A stretch of DNA of 64,000 nucleotides, from positions 63,941,872 through 64,005,871 of the forward strand of contig CM046301.1 of NCBI GenBank assembly GCA_025267735.1, in the 5' to 3' direction. Made by a program: the position numbers and the translations under genes. The notes below the pieces were generated by a model. That model made no database searches. It worked only from the letters and a program-made list of their open reading frames with translations, and was not told the DNA's origin. The stretch is from Mactra quadrangularis (lineage: Eukaryota; Mollusca; Bivalvia; Venerida; Mactridae). Shown here piece by piece: positions 22,334 through 32,522 of this stretch; position 1 is the first letter of the stretch, and each line of letters begins with the position of its first letter.

Positions 22334-24364
22334 AGATGTCTATTCGCAACTTTATAGTACACTTTAGACACATTTTTAATGCATATATATAATTTGCGAA
22401 TAGACTTCTCAATAGACTTTTGAATGGACATTTGACTCTTTTCATGTTCCGCGAAAAGACTTTCAATCTGTTTGATTGCATTACATTACTGAGTCTTTTG
22501 GAATATACTTCTGAATAGACATTTGAATGGACAGCTCTCTATTCGAAACTCTATAAAAGACTTCTGACTCATTCTGCACGCATTTACCAGATTTCGCGAA
22601 TAGACTTCTGAATAGACTTTTGAATGGACATCTCTCTATTCGGAACTCTATTAAAGACTTCTGACTCATTCTGAATGCATATACATGATTTTGCGAATAG
22701 ACTTCTGAAAAGACATTTGAATGGACATCTGTCTATTCGCAACTTAATAGTACACTTTAGACACATTTTTAATGCATATATATAATTTGCGAATAGACTT
22801 CTCAATAGACTTTTGAATGGACATTTGACTCTTTTCATGTTCCGCGAAAAGACTTTCAATCTGTTTGATTGCATTACATTACTGAGTCTTTTGGAATATA
22901 CTTCTGAATAGACATTTGAATGGACAGCTCTCTATTCGAAACTCTATAAAAGACTTCTGACTCATTCTGCACGCATTTACCAGATTTCGCGAATAGACTT
23001 CTGAATAGACTTTTGAATGGACATCTCTCTATTCGGAACTCTATTAAAGACTTCTGACTCATTCTGAATGCATATACATGATTTTGCGAATAGACTTCTG
23101 AAAAGACATTTGAATGGACATCTGTCTATTCGCAACTTAATAGTACACTTTAGACACATTTTTAATGCATATATATAATTTGCGAATAGACTTCTCAATA
23201 GACTTTTGAATGGACATTTGACTCTTTTCATGTTCCGCGAAAAGACTTTCAATCTGTTTGATTGCATTACATTACTGAGTCTTTTGGAATAGACTTCTGA
23301 ATAGACATTTGAATGGACAGCTCTCTATTCGAAACTCTATAAAAGACTTCTGACTCATTCTGCACGCATTTACCAGATTTCGCGAATAGACTTCTGAATA
23401 GACTTTTGAATGGACATCTCTCTATTCCAAACTCATTAAAAGACTTCCTACTCATTCTGAATGCATTTACATGATTTTGCGAATAGACTTCTGAAAAGAC
23501 ATTTGAATGGACATTTGTCTATTCGCAACTTTATGGTAGACTTTAGACACATTCTTAATGCATATATATGATTTTGCAAATAGACTTCTGAATAGACTTT
23601 TGAATGCACAGCTCTCTATTCGAAACTCTATAAAAGACTTCTGACTCATTCTGAATGCATATACATGATTTTGCAAATAGACTTCTGAATAGACATTTGA
23701 ATGGACATCTGTCTATTCGCAACTTATGGTAGACTTTAGACACATTCTTAATGCATATATATGATTTTGCGAATAGACTTCTGAATAGACTTTTGAATGG
23801 ACTTTGTCTCTCTAAAAAGACTTTGAAATCTGTTTGATTGCATAATTGACTTGTTTGGAATAGACTTCTGAATAGACATTTGAATGGACAGCTCTCTATT
23901 GGAAACTTTATAATAGACTAAAGACACATTCATAAAGCATATATATGATTTTGCGAATAGAGATCCGAAAAGACTTTTGAATGGACATTTGTCGCTTGCA
24001 TTCTTGGAATAGAAACCTTGCTCATACAGATTGCACTACTATGTTTTTGCGAATAAACTTCTGAAAAGACTTTTGAATGGACATTTGTCTCTTTACGTAT
24101 TCCATGAAAAGACTTTTAAATCTGTTTGATTGCAATACTGACCTTTTTTCGAATAGACTTCTGAATAGACTTCCGAATAGACAGCTGTCTTTTCGGCATT
24201 TTGTGAACAGATTTTTGTACAGATATTTGAACTTACCTATATTTATGTATACAGTAAATGCGAATAGACTTCTGAATGAATAGATTTCTCAATACATAGC
24301 TGTCTATAGTGCGAATAGACTTTTGAATAGAGAATAGACAATAGATTGCTAACTTCACAGACCT
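22334..24364 (-). repeat. right arm: inverted 97-bp unit array
   Basis: About 2.03 kb, the same unit in reverse complement, half the length of the left arm. Orientation flips at about 22333, where GAAGTC changes to the complementary AGATGTCTATTCGCAACTTT with no spacer. Confidence 0.9.
22335..23514 (-). repeat. three copies of a 393-bp higher-order repeat
   Basis: Starts at about 22335, 22728 and 23121; the copies are nearly identical, including non-unit sequence TTCATGTTCCGCGAAAAGAC. The identity indicates recent amplification inside the right arm. Confidence 0.85.
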
Positions 24365-24373
24365 ATTTTCTCG
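24365..24373. repeat. right 9-bp target site duplication
   Basis: ATTTTCTCG, the second copy of the duplicated target. Confidence 0.85.
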
Positions 24374-24391
24374 TAATATTAGGGGTGTTGC

Positions 24392-24419
24392 CTAACTAGA
24401 CCCACGTGGGTCAGGTTAG
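24392..24419. promoter_or_regulatory. 28-bp palindrome centred on CACGTG
   Basis: CTAAC-TA-GACCCACGTGGGTC-AG-GTTAG: 14-base arms with two central-flank mismatches around an E-box core. It lies 20 bp outside the foldback element. It may bind a bHLH factor or simply be a small hairpin; no gene adjoins it. Confidence 0.3.
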
Positions 24420-24421
24420 CT

Positions 24422-25107
24422 AAATATAGATTAGTGTTAAAATATGCATTTACTGATGAGAAGATACTAGAGCTTGTTATTGTACAACATTATCATAATC
24501 AGTATATTAAAAATATATCCTTACTGCCTCAGAAAGTTGAAAAGACAAGAAGCGACCAATGAAAATGTTTAATTTCACTAAGTACGACATATAAAAATCT
24601 ATAAATAGCTTAATGATTCGCTCAGTATCCGACTTTCGTTTTCAACAATGTGTATGCAACATGTTTTAATTCGTTCTGTTAAATGTTATAAGTGACAAAT
24701 GTTATTAGTAAGTGATTTGTTACGTTCTTAATTTTGTTTTAAAGACTAAACTTGGTTCTTTTCTGCCCCCATATCTCTTTAAGCCAAAATCAGAAATTGT
24801 TAACAATTTAACAGGCACAAACCGTTTAATTTTACTTTTGTATTTGCTTCTTAACTTGAGGACTTTTTCATGCGATTCAAATTTGTCGTTTTGTAAAAAA
24901 GCAAGCGTCTGCGAAAGGGAGGTAATTCAAATTGAGCGTTAAAATCGGGTCCCAGTATTCGGCCATCTACAACGCTGTGGTCTCCTATCGATTTAACCCA
25001 ACTGATAGGTGATGCCAGACTGGCTGATAGGTGATTCTAGAGGGTGCCATTACGGATTGTCACCTAGTGACATCAAATTAAAATATTTATTAAAAAAAAT
25101 CAAGTGA
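24422..25107. other. anonymous intergenic sequence
   Basis: A 76-codon frame at 24712-24942 has no recognisable domain. CTGATAGGTGAT occurs twice near 25000-25035. No gene called. Confidence 0.4.
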
Positions 25108-25220
25108 AATTTAATGATATGAACTGTATCATTTAATATGAAGTTCACAGTATACTCACTATTCGATCACTTTCGTACTTTTTGGAGAGGGAAATGGGGC
25201 CTAATTTCGGTCCCAAAATG

Positions 25221-25377
25221 GCCTGAAAAATCACTGGTCAGGAAGGAAATAAAAAACCAAGACTCCCAGAATTTCCGACGGAGCGTTGTAGCTTACATAA
25301 AGGAGAAGTTTTAAAATTATACTGTGAAGATCACGATGATGTTGGTTGTTCTGTTTGCATTGCAACAAATCACAAGT
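25221..25377 (+). pseudogene. duplicated B-box 2 exon fragment of the TRIM-like gene
   Basis: Nearly identical to 28212-28348, the 3' part of exon 1 of the downstream gene, and still open: GQEGNKKPRLPEFPTERCS and onward to CSVCIATNHK, keeping the B-box 2 ligands and a good donor (CAA/GTAAGT). The first B-box, start codon and kappaB-bearing upstream region are missing, and no second exon follows before the intact gene. It is best called a truncated duplicate. It might be spliced as an alternative upstream exon onto the intact exon 2, but no promoter is visible. Confidence 0.75.
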
Positions 25378-25792
25378 AAGTTTGTTTTTGTTTTTTTGTT
25401 TAACGCCATAGCAACACATTGTCTATAGGTCATATCACAGCAGTTAGACAACTTATTCATCGTATCAGGCTAATTAAGTCTCTGAATTAAGCTGTTAACT
25501 AGTTACTTGACACATAGATCTATTTCCATTAATGACTGACAACTGTCCTACTTGATTTAGAATCAGTGGTAGTGGCAGAATGACCTTAGAAATTATTTTA
25601 TGAGCAAACTTCACTACAGTGTCTTGCGTGGAAATTGGAATTCGGTCCACTACCTCTTTATCAGTAGACTTGAATGCTACATTAGTGCTTGCCTTGAGGG
25701 CCTTTGATATTTCAAAACCAATAAATAAAACCTAATTTTCATCATAAAAGCTTGATACCTACAAGAGCATATAGAGGATATTCGTCAACTTT

Positions 25793-25934
25793 GGTGCAAG
25801 ATCGATTTTTATTTCACCGAGTGAGCACAGAAAACATATTTTCACGAGTGGCATAGCAACGAGTGAAAATGTCATTTTCGGAGTTCACGAGTTGAAATAA
25901 AAAAGATCTTACACCAAAGTTGACGAATATTCTG
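25793..25934. repeat. hairpin MITE in duplicated intron
   Basis: GATATTCGTCAACTTTGGTG on the left and CACCAAAGTTGACGAATATT on the right, with inner CACGAGTG/CGAGTGA motifs. About 140 bp and foldable. Confidence 0.65.
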
Positions 25935-26063
25935 TTTCTTTCATGCTTAGTTTTGTGTTTATTTGATGTATTTTACACAAATTTAAACGTGACGTCATTT
26001 CTACTCCAAGATGACGTAATTTATCTTCTAATATGACGTCTTGAACTATGAAAATATAATTAA

Positions 26064-26233
26064 GAAATAACTTACAGTTGTCTATATTTTATTGTCTAAT
26101 AAAACATAGTCACGAGTTGTGATGCGCGTATGATTAAATCACGAGTGCTTTAGCACGAGTGATTTAATTAGCGCATCAAACGAGTGCCTAAGTTTTATTA
26201 GACAATAAAATATTGACAACTGTAAGTTATTTC
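26064..26233. repeat. hairpin module of composite repeat
   Basis: GAAATAACTTACAGTTGTC and its complement CAACTGTAAGTTATTTC enclose a 170-bp palindrome with CACGAGT motifs. The same module at about 59662-59800 stands next to the same flanking repeat, so module and flank travel together. Confidence 0.65.
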
Positions 26234-27220
26234 GATTCTAACATCGCAAAATTCGTCCTTAGAAAAGATATTTTTATAGAACTATTTTTAACTGACAGAT
26301 TCGCCATGCTGTTGAAATCCACTCCCCAGTGCAAAGGCCGAAAATAGCCTTTATTTACATAGATCTCATTGATAATTGATTCTAATTTCAAACAAATAAT
26401 ATTCAAATCTTAATTTAAAAAAAATGAACCCAAAACTAAATACGAATTGTCAGAGTTTTATTTGTGTGTTAAACATCATTCTTTAAAATAAGCGCCGTGA
26501 AATAAACATTCGACCTTGCCCTTAGTGAGTGACATTTTATATACACACGATGATGTAGCATTTAAGTTCGATGTTTTCGGCGGAATATTGCAAATACTGC
26601 TTAAATAATTGGATGTTTACTGGATAGTAATGTGTTATCAGACATTTCGATGGAGAATTTTTTAAAAGGTTGGATATAAATTGGATTTATGAACGCGTGT
26701 CAAGCAAGGACAGATTTTCGGAAAATGATTCGAAATCAGCGCTGCTCTTGTCAGCTTGGATGATGATGAACTTGAAAGAATCCACGTAGCCGTTCCATTA
26801 TATTATGCTATGCACAGTTTGGCTTTGATTAAATAGTCAATCTTTGTATTTTCGTATAATGGCTGGCATGATCGTCGGATGAAGGGCAGGATGAAATGAG
26901 ACAGCGGAACCGGGAAATGCTTGGACTTAGAAAACGTCTTGAACTTGAAGTAGGTCATGTTTATGCTAGAATCGTTTTAAACTCAGTTTATACCTTTTTT
27001 GGTTAAGTAATAAGGTTAGTACATGTTTTAAATTTACTGACATGTTCCAAGGTTCTGTTAAAGTCAACCCTTTAAACTCGGGCGCTATTTTCGGCTTTGC
27101 TCATTTAACGTGGGGAGTAAAATTTCAACAGCCGTCACCAGCTATATTTTATTGAATAATAAAGCATAGATGACGTCACATTGAATAAAGAGTGAAAGCG
27201 CACGTGCCTATGTTAGAATT
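26234..27220 (-). repeat. composite interspersed repeat, reverse copy
   Basis: Matches, in reverse complement, 56575-57071 plus 59482-59650 and part of 52640-53340 (shared: GGTTGGATATAAATTGGATT, GATGTTTTCGGCGGAATATT, CAACAGC near a cleavage-like GGGGAGT). Non-coding except for a short open stretch at 26875-26955 noted in the findings. Confidence 0.6.
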
Positions 27221-27843
27221 ATGGTTATATTTTCACTACGATGAAAATATAAAATTTATATTTTCATCGTTTATTTTTACCGAATAACGCGACGTTTCAC
27301 CATAAAGCATGAAAGAAATACGAATATTTGTGGAGTAAAACAAAAATTCAGAATGGCACATTTGGCTTATACACAGAAAATAAGTGATAATTGCTAAAAT
27401 GACCTAACCCTTATAAAAATATGGAACTAATTGTTCTCGACTCATTCGGTTCTCCTTGATTGGTATGAAGGTCTTTCAAGTTTGACGGGACGTTTAAACA
27501 AATTATCCATGTGTTAAAGCCAAATTAATTCATAAAAAAGATGACAGTTTTGTTTGTTTCAAAAATTAAGATTTATGATAGATATTCTTGCCAGTTTTCT
27601 CCAATTAATTTCTGTACAAGAACAAGTTGTGTTTACCAAAGAGAGCAGTCAATTTCATTGAACCGACGAAGCCTGACGAATGTATACGAACTAAGCCGTA
27701 GTTGAATACGGAAACTAATGAAGTGCATGTTTAATGTGGCCAAATAATAGCATTTAATAGGCACATAATTAAAATAATAATTAACACAAGTTTAGTTTTC
27801 CCTATTTAATTAATACGATCTAGGATCTCGGGTCCCAGAAAAC

Positions 27844-27939
27844 GGGATTTCCCCCAGTCCAATATCGACAGATCATGTATTCGTCTGTGTTTTAGTGCAC
27901 TAGGGAATTTCCCCCAGAATTTTGGGTGGGGGAAGTCCC
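27844..27939. promoter_or_regulatory. three NF-kappaB-type motifs upstream of the TRIM-like gene
   Basis: GGGATTTCCC (27844-27853), GGGAATTTCC (27903-27912) and GGGAAGTCCC (27930-27939) all fit the GGGRNNYYCC consensus and lie 152, 93 and 66 bp before the ATG. Rel/NF-kappaB factors drive many innate immune genes in molluscs as elsewhere. The first two are parts of a repeated GGGAWTTTCCCCCAG block, so low-complexity origin is possible. No TATA box is evident. Confidence 0.5.
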
Positions 27940-28004
27940 GGGATTTTTGTTGAAAACGAAACTACATTTTCAAAATATACGTTCAAGGTAACACAGGAAT
28001 CAAA

Positions 28005-28348
28005 ATGGCTTACAGTCAAAGTTTTCTGGAGAAAATGTCTGAGGAAAGTTATGATTTTATCTGCACAACGTGTGATGAAAATCATAACAAAACGGTAGAA
28101 GCAGTTCGCTACTGTGTGGAATGTGGCGGCTACTGCTGCCAGACATGCACTGACTCACATAAGTTGTTTCCTACTTTGAGGAACCACAATCTTCTTGATG
28201 TGACTGTGAGCCAGGGAGGAAATAAAAAAACAGGTCTACCAGAATTTCCCACAGAGCGTTGTAGCCTACATAAAGGAGAAGTTTTAAAATTATACTGTGA
28301 AGATCACGATGATGTTGGTTGTTCTGTTTGCGTTGCAACAAATCACAA
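28005..28348 (+). CDS. TRIM-like double B-box protein, exon 1
   Basis: Exon 1 encodes residues 1-114 and two bases of codon 115. It starts at the ATG in CAAAATGGCT and ends at a consensus donor (CACAA/GTAAGT). There is no RING finger. Two zinc-binding B-boxes are visible: the first with C20, C23, C37, C40, C45, C48, H52 and H61; the second with C86, H89, C98, H101, C106, C109 and H114, continuing into exon 2. The product is a cytoplasmic TRIM-type scaffold of a family greatly expanded in bivalves; lacking RING it is unlikely to be an E3 ligase by itself. It was probably duplicated recently (see 25221-25377) and may be inducible through the kappaB motifs upstream. Start choice: this ATG gives a typical short leader before B-box 1, and frames are closed upstream. 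Confidence 0.9.
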
Positions 28349-29471
28349 GTAAGTTTGTTTTTGTTTTAGTTGGGTTTAACGCCAAAGCAACATATAGGTC
28401 ATACCACGGCAGTTAGGCAACTTATTCATTGTATCTGGTCTCTGGATTTAGCTATTAACCAGTAACTTGACACATAGATCTACTTCCATCAGTGACTGAC
28501 AACTGTCCTACATGATTTAGAATCAGTGGTAGTGGAAGAATGACCTTAGAAATTATTTTATGAGCAAACTTCACTACAGTGTCCTGCATGAAAATTGGAA
28601 TTCGGTCCACTACTTGAATGCTACGTTAGTGCTTGCCTTGAGGGCCTTTGATATTTCAAAACCAATAAATAAAACCTAATTTTCATCATAAAAGCTTGAT
28701 ACCTATACATGAGCATATATGAATATTTGTGGAGTAAAACAAAAGTTCAGAATGGCACATTTGCTTAATACACAGAAAATAATTGATAATTGCTAAAATG
28801 ACCTAACCCTTATAAAAATATGGAACTAAATGTTCTCGACTCATTCGGTTCTCCTTGATTGGTATGTAGGTACGTTTAAACAAATTATTCATGTGTTATA
28901 GCCAAATTAATTTATAAAAAGATGACGTTTTTTGTTTGTTTCAAGAATTAAGATTTATGATAGATATTCTTGCCAGTTTTCTCCAGTTAATTTCTGTACA
29001 AGAACAAGTTGTATTTACCAAAGAGAGCAATCAATTCCTCCTTCAATACTGAAAATATATACATTGTATTATGCGGCCGTGGTGTAGTGGTTAGCATGTC
29101 TGACTTTGAATCCGGAGATCGCGGGTTCGAGCCCGGTCGCGGTAGGTCATACCCTATACATGAGTTGTCGGCCTCGTGGTAGGTTAAGTTAGTACTGGTG
29201 ATAGAAAAGTGTCCAGGATACCTATAGTAGGAAGAGCTGGCCGTCGTATATATGACCTAAATATGTGTTCAATATGACGTTAAAAATATTGTAACATTAT
29301 CATTGAATGAATATTTTTCTCCAAGCAGCCATTTGTTTGTACAAGAAAGGAAATACTTGTGTGTTTTCTTCCTTTCTTAAAGATACTCTATTATATTGTA
29401 CTATTATCATTGCTTTAAAATAGAGATTATCAAAATTTAAACTTTTTACTTTTTTCTTTTATCTATTATAG
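28349..29471 (+). other. TRIM-like gene intron
   Basis: GT...AG intron of 1123 bp, ending TTTTATCTATTATAG. Its first 360 bp and its middle are duplicated upstream, and it holds a family A SINE. Near the donor is an old SINE-like fragment in reverse orientation (GGGTTTAACGCCAAAGCAAC). Confidence 0.85.
29072..29290 (+). repeat. tRNA-derived SINE (family A) in the TRIM intron
   Basis: GCGGCCGTGGTGTAGTGGTT head, GCGGGTTCGAGCCC B box, body, and tail CAATATGACGTTAAAA. It lies in the same orientation as the gene and is absent from the duplicated intron copy up to its end at 27660. Confidence 0.85.
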
Positions 29472-30828
29472 GTCATGTCCAGGTAGCAGTATTCATTATG
29501 TTCCTGAGACGATTGACTCATTATTTAAGTTGGTTGATGTTAAACTTATAAACAAACATTTGAAAGATATAATGGTTTCCATGACGTCTTTAAGAAATTC
29601 TTATGACACGAAGTTAGATGCATTGAAAGAGGCAAAACGTGAAGCTGAAAAGCAAGTTGACATATTTGAGAATACATTGATATCTATTATAAGAAAATCT
29701 GCCAATGATTCTAAATCAGAGCTTGATGCAAAGTTCCAAAAATTAGAAAATGATATTCTACAAGACAAACACAACATTGATGCTGTTAATGATAAATTAC
29801 AGCAGTCAGAAGTTAAATTGAAGAAATCAGATGGCAACAGAGCACAAAGATTTGTTTGTGGCAAAAAAGCCGAGAAACAGCTGAACGAAGCAGATAGTTT
29901 AATGATCAATCAGGATAAGAAAAGTAGAATTCATTTGTTATTGTCATTCTCTCCTAACCAGTTTATAATGAATTATGTAAAAGGTTTACATGGTATTGGT
30001 CAGGTATGTGTTAGAAGGAAGAAGTTAGATATGTACAGAATCAAAGGACAGAGAAATGTTAATATAAAAATCTCTGGTGACTCTGAGAAATGTCATTCTA
30101 GTGGATGTTGTCTTACCCAAGATAACGAGCTTCTTGTTACTGACTTCCAGAACAAAACACTAAAACGTATAAATTTAGATACAATGATTGTAGAAGATTC
30201 ATGTAAGTTAGATGGTACTCCTCGTGGTGTTTGTTGTATCAGTGATAAACAAGTTGCTGTGGCATGTCGATATCCTAACGGTATACAATTTGTATCTATT
30301 GATCAGAATATGGCTCCTACAAGGCTGATTAATTTACCACATGTGTGTTATGGTATTGCTTTCAATGATAACAAGCTGTATGTGACAGATTTATATTCTT
30401 CACTGTATGTATACAACATGGATGGTACTTTCATGAATACTATTACTTGTGACAACACTGGAACAAGACTATTTTCTAGAATTAGACATATTACTTTTAA
30501 TGAGAATGGAGACAAAATGTTTGTTGCTTATGCAGAAAAAGGACTTATCTGTTTAGATAGAAATGGTAAATATCTATCAACTGTCAGTGACAGTGACTTG
30601 AAGTGGGCAGTTGGCGTATGTGTTGATGGTAATGGTTGTATATTTGTTACTGGTTGTCATTCCCACAATGTGATGCAATATAATGAGGATGGAAAGAAGA
30701 TGGGTGTTATTATCAAAGAACAAGATGGATTATACAAACCAGTAGCAGTATGTTTTCATCAGAAACTAAATAGATTGTTTGTTACTATGGAAAACAGTGA
30801 TTTTGTAAAAATGTATGAGTTAGAGTAG
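29472..30828 (+). CDS. TRIM-like protein, exon 2 (coiled coil and beta-propeller)
   Basis: Completes K115 and encodes residues 116-566, stop TAG. It opens with SCPGSSIHYVPETID, which finishes B-box 2 (C117, H121). Residues about 135-265 are rich in K/E/L heptads (LKEAKREAEKQV, ELDAKFQKLENDI) and should form the antiparallel coiled-coil dimer of TRIM proteins. From about residue 300 to the end come repeated strands of the form LLVTDFQNKTLKRINLD, AVACRYPNGIQFVSID, KLYVTDLYSSLYVYNMDG, VDGNGCIFVTGCHSHNVMQY, an NHL/YVTN-type beta-propeller for ligand or RNA/protein binding. Exons join in frame (344 + 1357 nt = 567 codons). The first in-frame ATG within this exon would remove both B-boxes and is not the start. 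No AATAAA is seen before the downstream satellite begins. Confidence 0.92.
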
Positions 30829-30863
30829 TTATACTTAACAATTGTATACATTGTTACTTTTTA

Positions 30864-32518
30864 TACGCCCATTTTGAAAAAAAAACCGGTCGTATTATGT
30901 TTTGATGTTGTCCGTCTGTCCGCCAGTGGACAAATGCTTGACAATAACTCAAGAAAGGATGTACCTAGGTTCCTCAAATTTAATGTGTGAATAGCCCTTG
31001 GGTAGAGGGGGTGCCCTATTGATTTTGACACCCAAGTGTCAAAGGTCAAGGTCACTGGGACTTAACATATGCAAAACCTTGTCTGGACGATAACCCAAGA
31101 ACATCTGTACCTAGGTTCACCAAATTTTATGTGTGGATAGCTCATGTACCAAGGATGTGTCCATTTGGTTTTGGGGCCCCTGGGTCAAAGGTCAAGGTCA
31201 ATGGGGCATCATATGGAAAAACCTTGTCCGAGCAATAAATCAACAACCACAGTACCTAGGTTCACCACATTTTATGTAAGAGTAGCCTATGTGTCAAAAA
31301 TGTGCCCTATTGGATTTGGGGCCCCAGGGTCAAAGGTCAAGGTCACAGGGGCATCATATGGAAAAACCTTGTCTGGTAAATAACTCAACAACCAAAGTAC
31401 CTAGGTTCATCAATTTTTATGTGTGGAGAACCCATGTGACAAGGATGTGCCCTATTGGTTTTTGGGCCCCAGGGTCAAATGTCAAGGTCACAGGGGCATC
31501 ATATGGAAAAACCTTGTCCGAGCAATAAATCAACAACCACAGTACCTAGGTTCACCACATTTTATGTAAGAGTAGCCTATGTGTCAAAAATGTGCCCTAT
31601 TGGATTTGGGGCCCCAGGGTCAAAGGTCAAGGTCACAGGGGCATCATATGGAAAAACCTTGTCTGGTAAATAACTCAACAACCAAAGTACCTAGGTTCAT
31701 CAATTTTTATGTGTGGAGAACCCATGTGACAAGGATGTGCCCTATTGGTTTTTGGGCCCCAGGGTCAAATGTCAAGGTCACAGGGGCATCATATGGAAAA
31801 ACCTTGTCCGACCAATAAATCAGCAACCACAGTACCTAGGTTCACCACATTTTATGTGAGAGTAGCCCATGTGTCAAGTATATGCCTTATTGGTTTTGAG
31901 GCCCCAGGGTCAAAGGTCAAAGTCACAGGGGCATCATATGAATAAACCTTGTCCGGACGATAACTCAACAACCACTGTACCTAGGTTCACCAAATTTAAT
32001 GTGAGAGTAGCCAATGTGTCAATGACAGCCCTATTGGTTTTTGGGGTCAAAGGTCAATGTCACAGGGGCATCATGTGGAAAAACCTTGTCTGGACGATAA
32101 TTCAACAACCACTGTACCTATGTTCACTAAATTAAGTGTATGGATACTCCTTGAGTAGAGGGTGTACCATCTCGATTTTGAGACACAATGGTCAAAGGTC
32201 AAGGTCACGGGGACTAATTTATATGAAAACGTTGTCCGTACAATAACTGAATAACCACTGTACCTAGGTTCACCAAATTTTAGGTGATAATAGTCCATGT
32301 ATCAAGGATGTGCCTGCTCAGTTTATAGGCCCAAGGGTCAAAGGTCAAGGTCACGGGGACATTATCCGGACGATAACTCAACAACCACTTTTCCTAGGTT
32401 CACCAAATATTATGTGTTGATAGCCCTTTGGAAGAAGATATTCCCTTTTGATTTCGAGACCCCAGGGTCAAAGGTCAAAGTCACTGGGACTAATTTTATA
32501 TTAAAACATTGTCCGGAC
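30864..32518 (+). repeat. roughly 145-bp satellite array, 5' part
   Basis: Units contain GTCAAAGGTCAAGGTCACAG, GGGCATCATATGGAAAAACC, TTGTCC and GTACCTAGGTTCACCA. In the middle two unit types alternate as a 290-bp higher-order repeat (31289/31579 and 31455/31745 are 290 bp apart and nearly identical). The array starts with a header (ACGCCCATTTTGAAAAAA, then GATGTTGTCCGTCTGTCCGC) only about 35 bp after the TRIM stop codon. Frames of 66-88 codons in it are repeat-driven. GGTCAAGGTCA also resembles direct-repeat nuclear receptor half-sites. Confidence 0.9.
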
Positions 32519-32522
32519 AATA
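32519..32522. repeat. AATA target duplication, left
   Basis: AATA precedes the element and recurs at 35653-35656; removing one copy and the element restores the satellite consensus GGACAATAACTCAA. Confidence 0.6.

Larger units (their letters stand above)
18283..24364. mobile_element. 6.1-kb foldback transposon built of inverted tandem repeats
   Basis: Both ends read inward AGGTCTGTGAAGTTAGC, then an AATCTATTGTCTATTCTCTA-type stretch; the first 50 or so bases differ at about one position, and recognisable terminal similarity continues for several hundred bases (for example the shared CTGTATACA and ATGCCGAAAAGACAGCTGTC blocks). The interior is a roughly 97-bp unit tandemly repeated forward from about 18.3 to 22.33 kb and inverted from 22.33 to 24.36 kb. 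A perfect 9-bp duplication flanks the element. Long TIRs made of tandem units plus 9-bp TSDs are the hallmarks of Drosophila FB foldback elements, which are related to Mutator-like transposases. No transposase frame exists inside; the many 60-96 codon frames reflect the repeat unit (peptide pattern CPFKSLFRSLFAKS). Non-autonomous. Confidence 0.85.
25935..27318. mobile_element. interrupted second copy of the CRE-bearing MITE
   Basis: Begins TTTCTTTCATGCTTAG and ends AAGCATGAAAGAAA like the 15758-15983 element, but is split after the CRE repeat (25990-26041) by about 1.17 kb of another composite repeat (about 26055-27220). The three CRE positions are TGACGTCA, TGACGTAA and TGACGTCT. Confidence 0.65.
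25378..27660 (+). repeat. duplicated TRIM intron with a 1.5-kb insertion
   Basis: 25378-25785 matches 28349-28710 of the intact intron, and 27322-27660 matches 28723-29040. Between the two matching parts about 1.54 kb of nested MITEs is present that the intact copy lacks. The order shows a direct segmental duplication followed by insertion, or excision in the other copy. Confidence 0.75.

Noticed and set aside
18720..24283. About twenty frames of 60-103 codons with CPFKSLFRSLFAKS-type peptides
   Set aside because: They follow the 97-bp repeat unit, which is not a multiple of three, so each frame breaks within one or two units.
29075..29150. Functional tRNA gene in the TRIM intron
   Set aside because: The tRNA-like part is joined to a SINE body repeated at 4855-5075 and 37376-37602.
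29601..29909. 102-codon minus-strand frame
   Set aside because: Antisense to the coiled-coil region of the TRIM-like exon 2, which has clear domain support.
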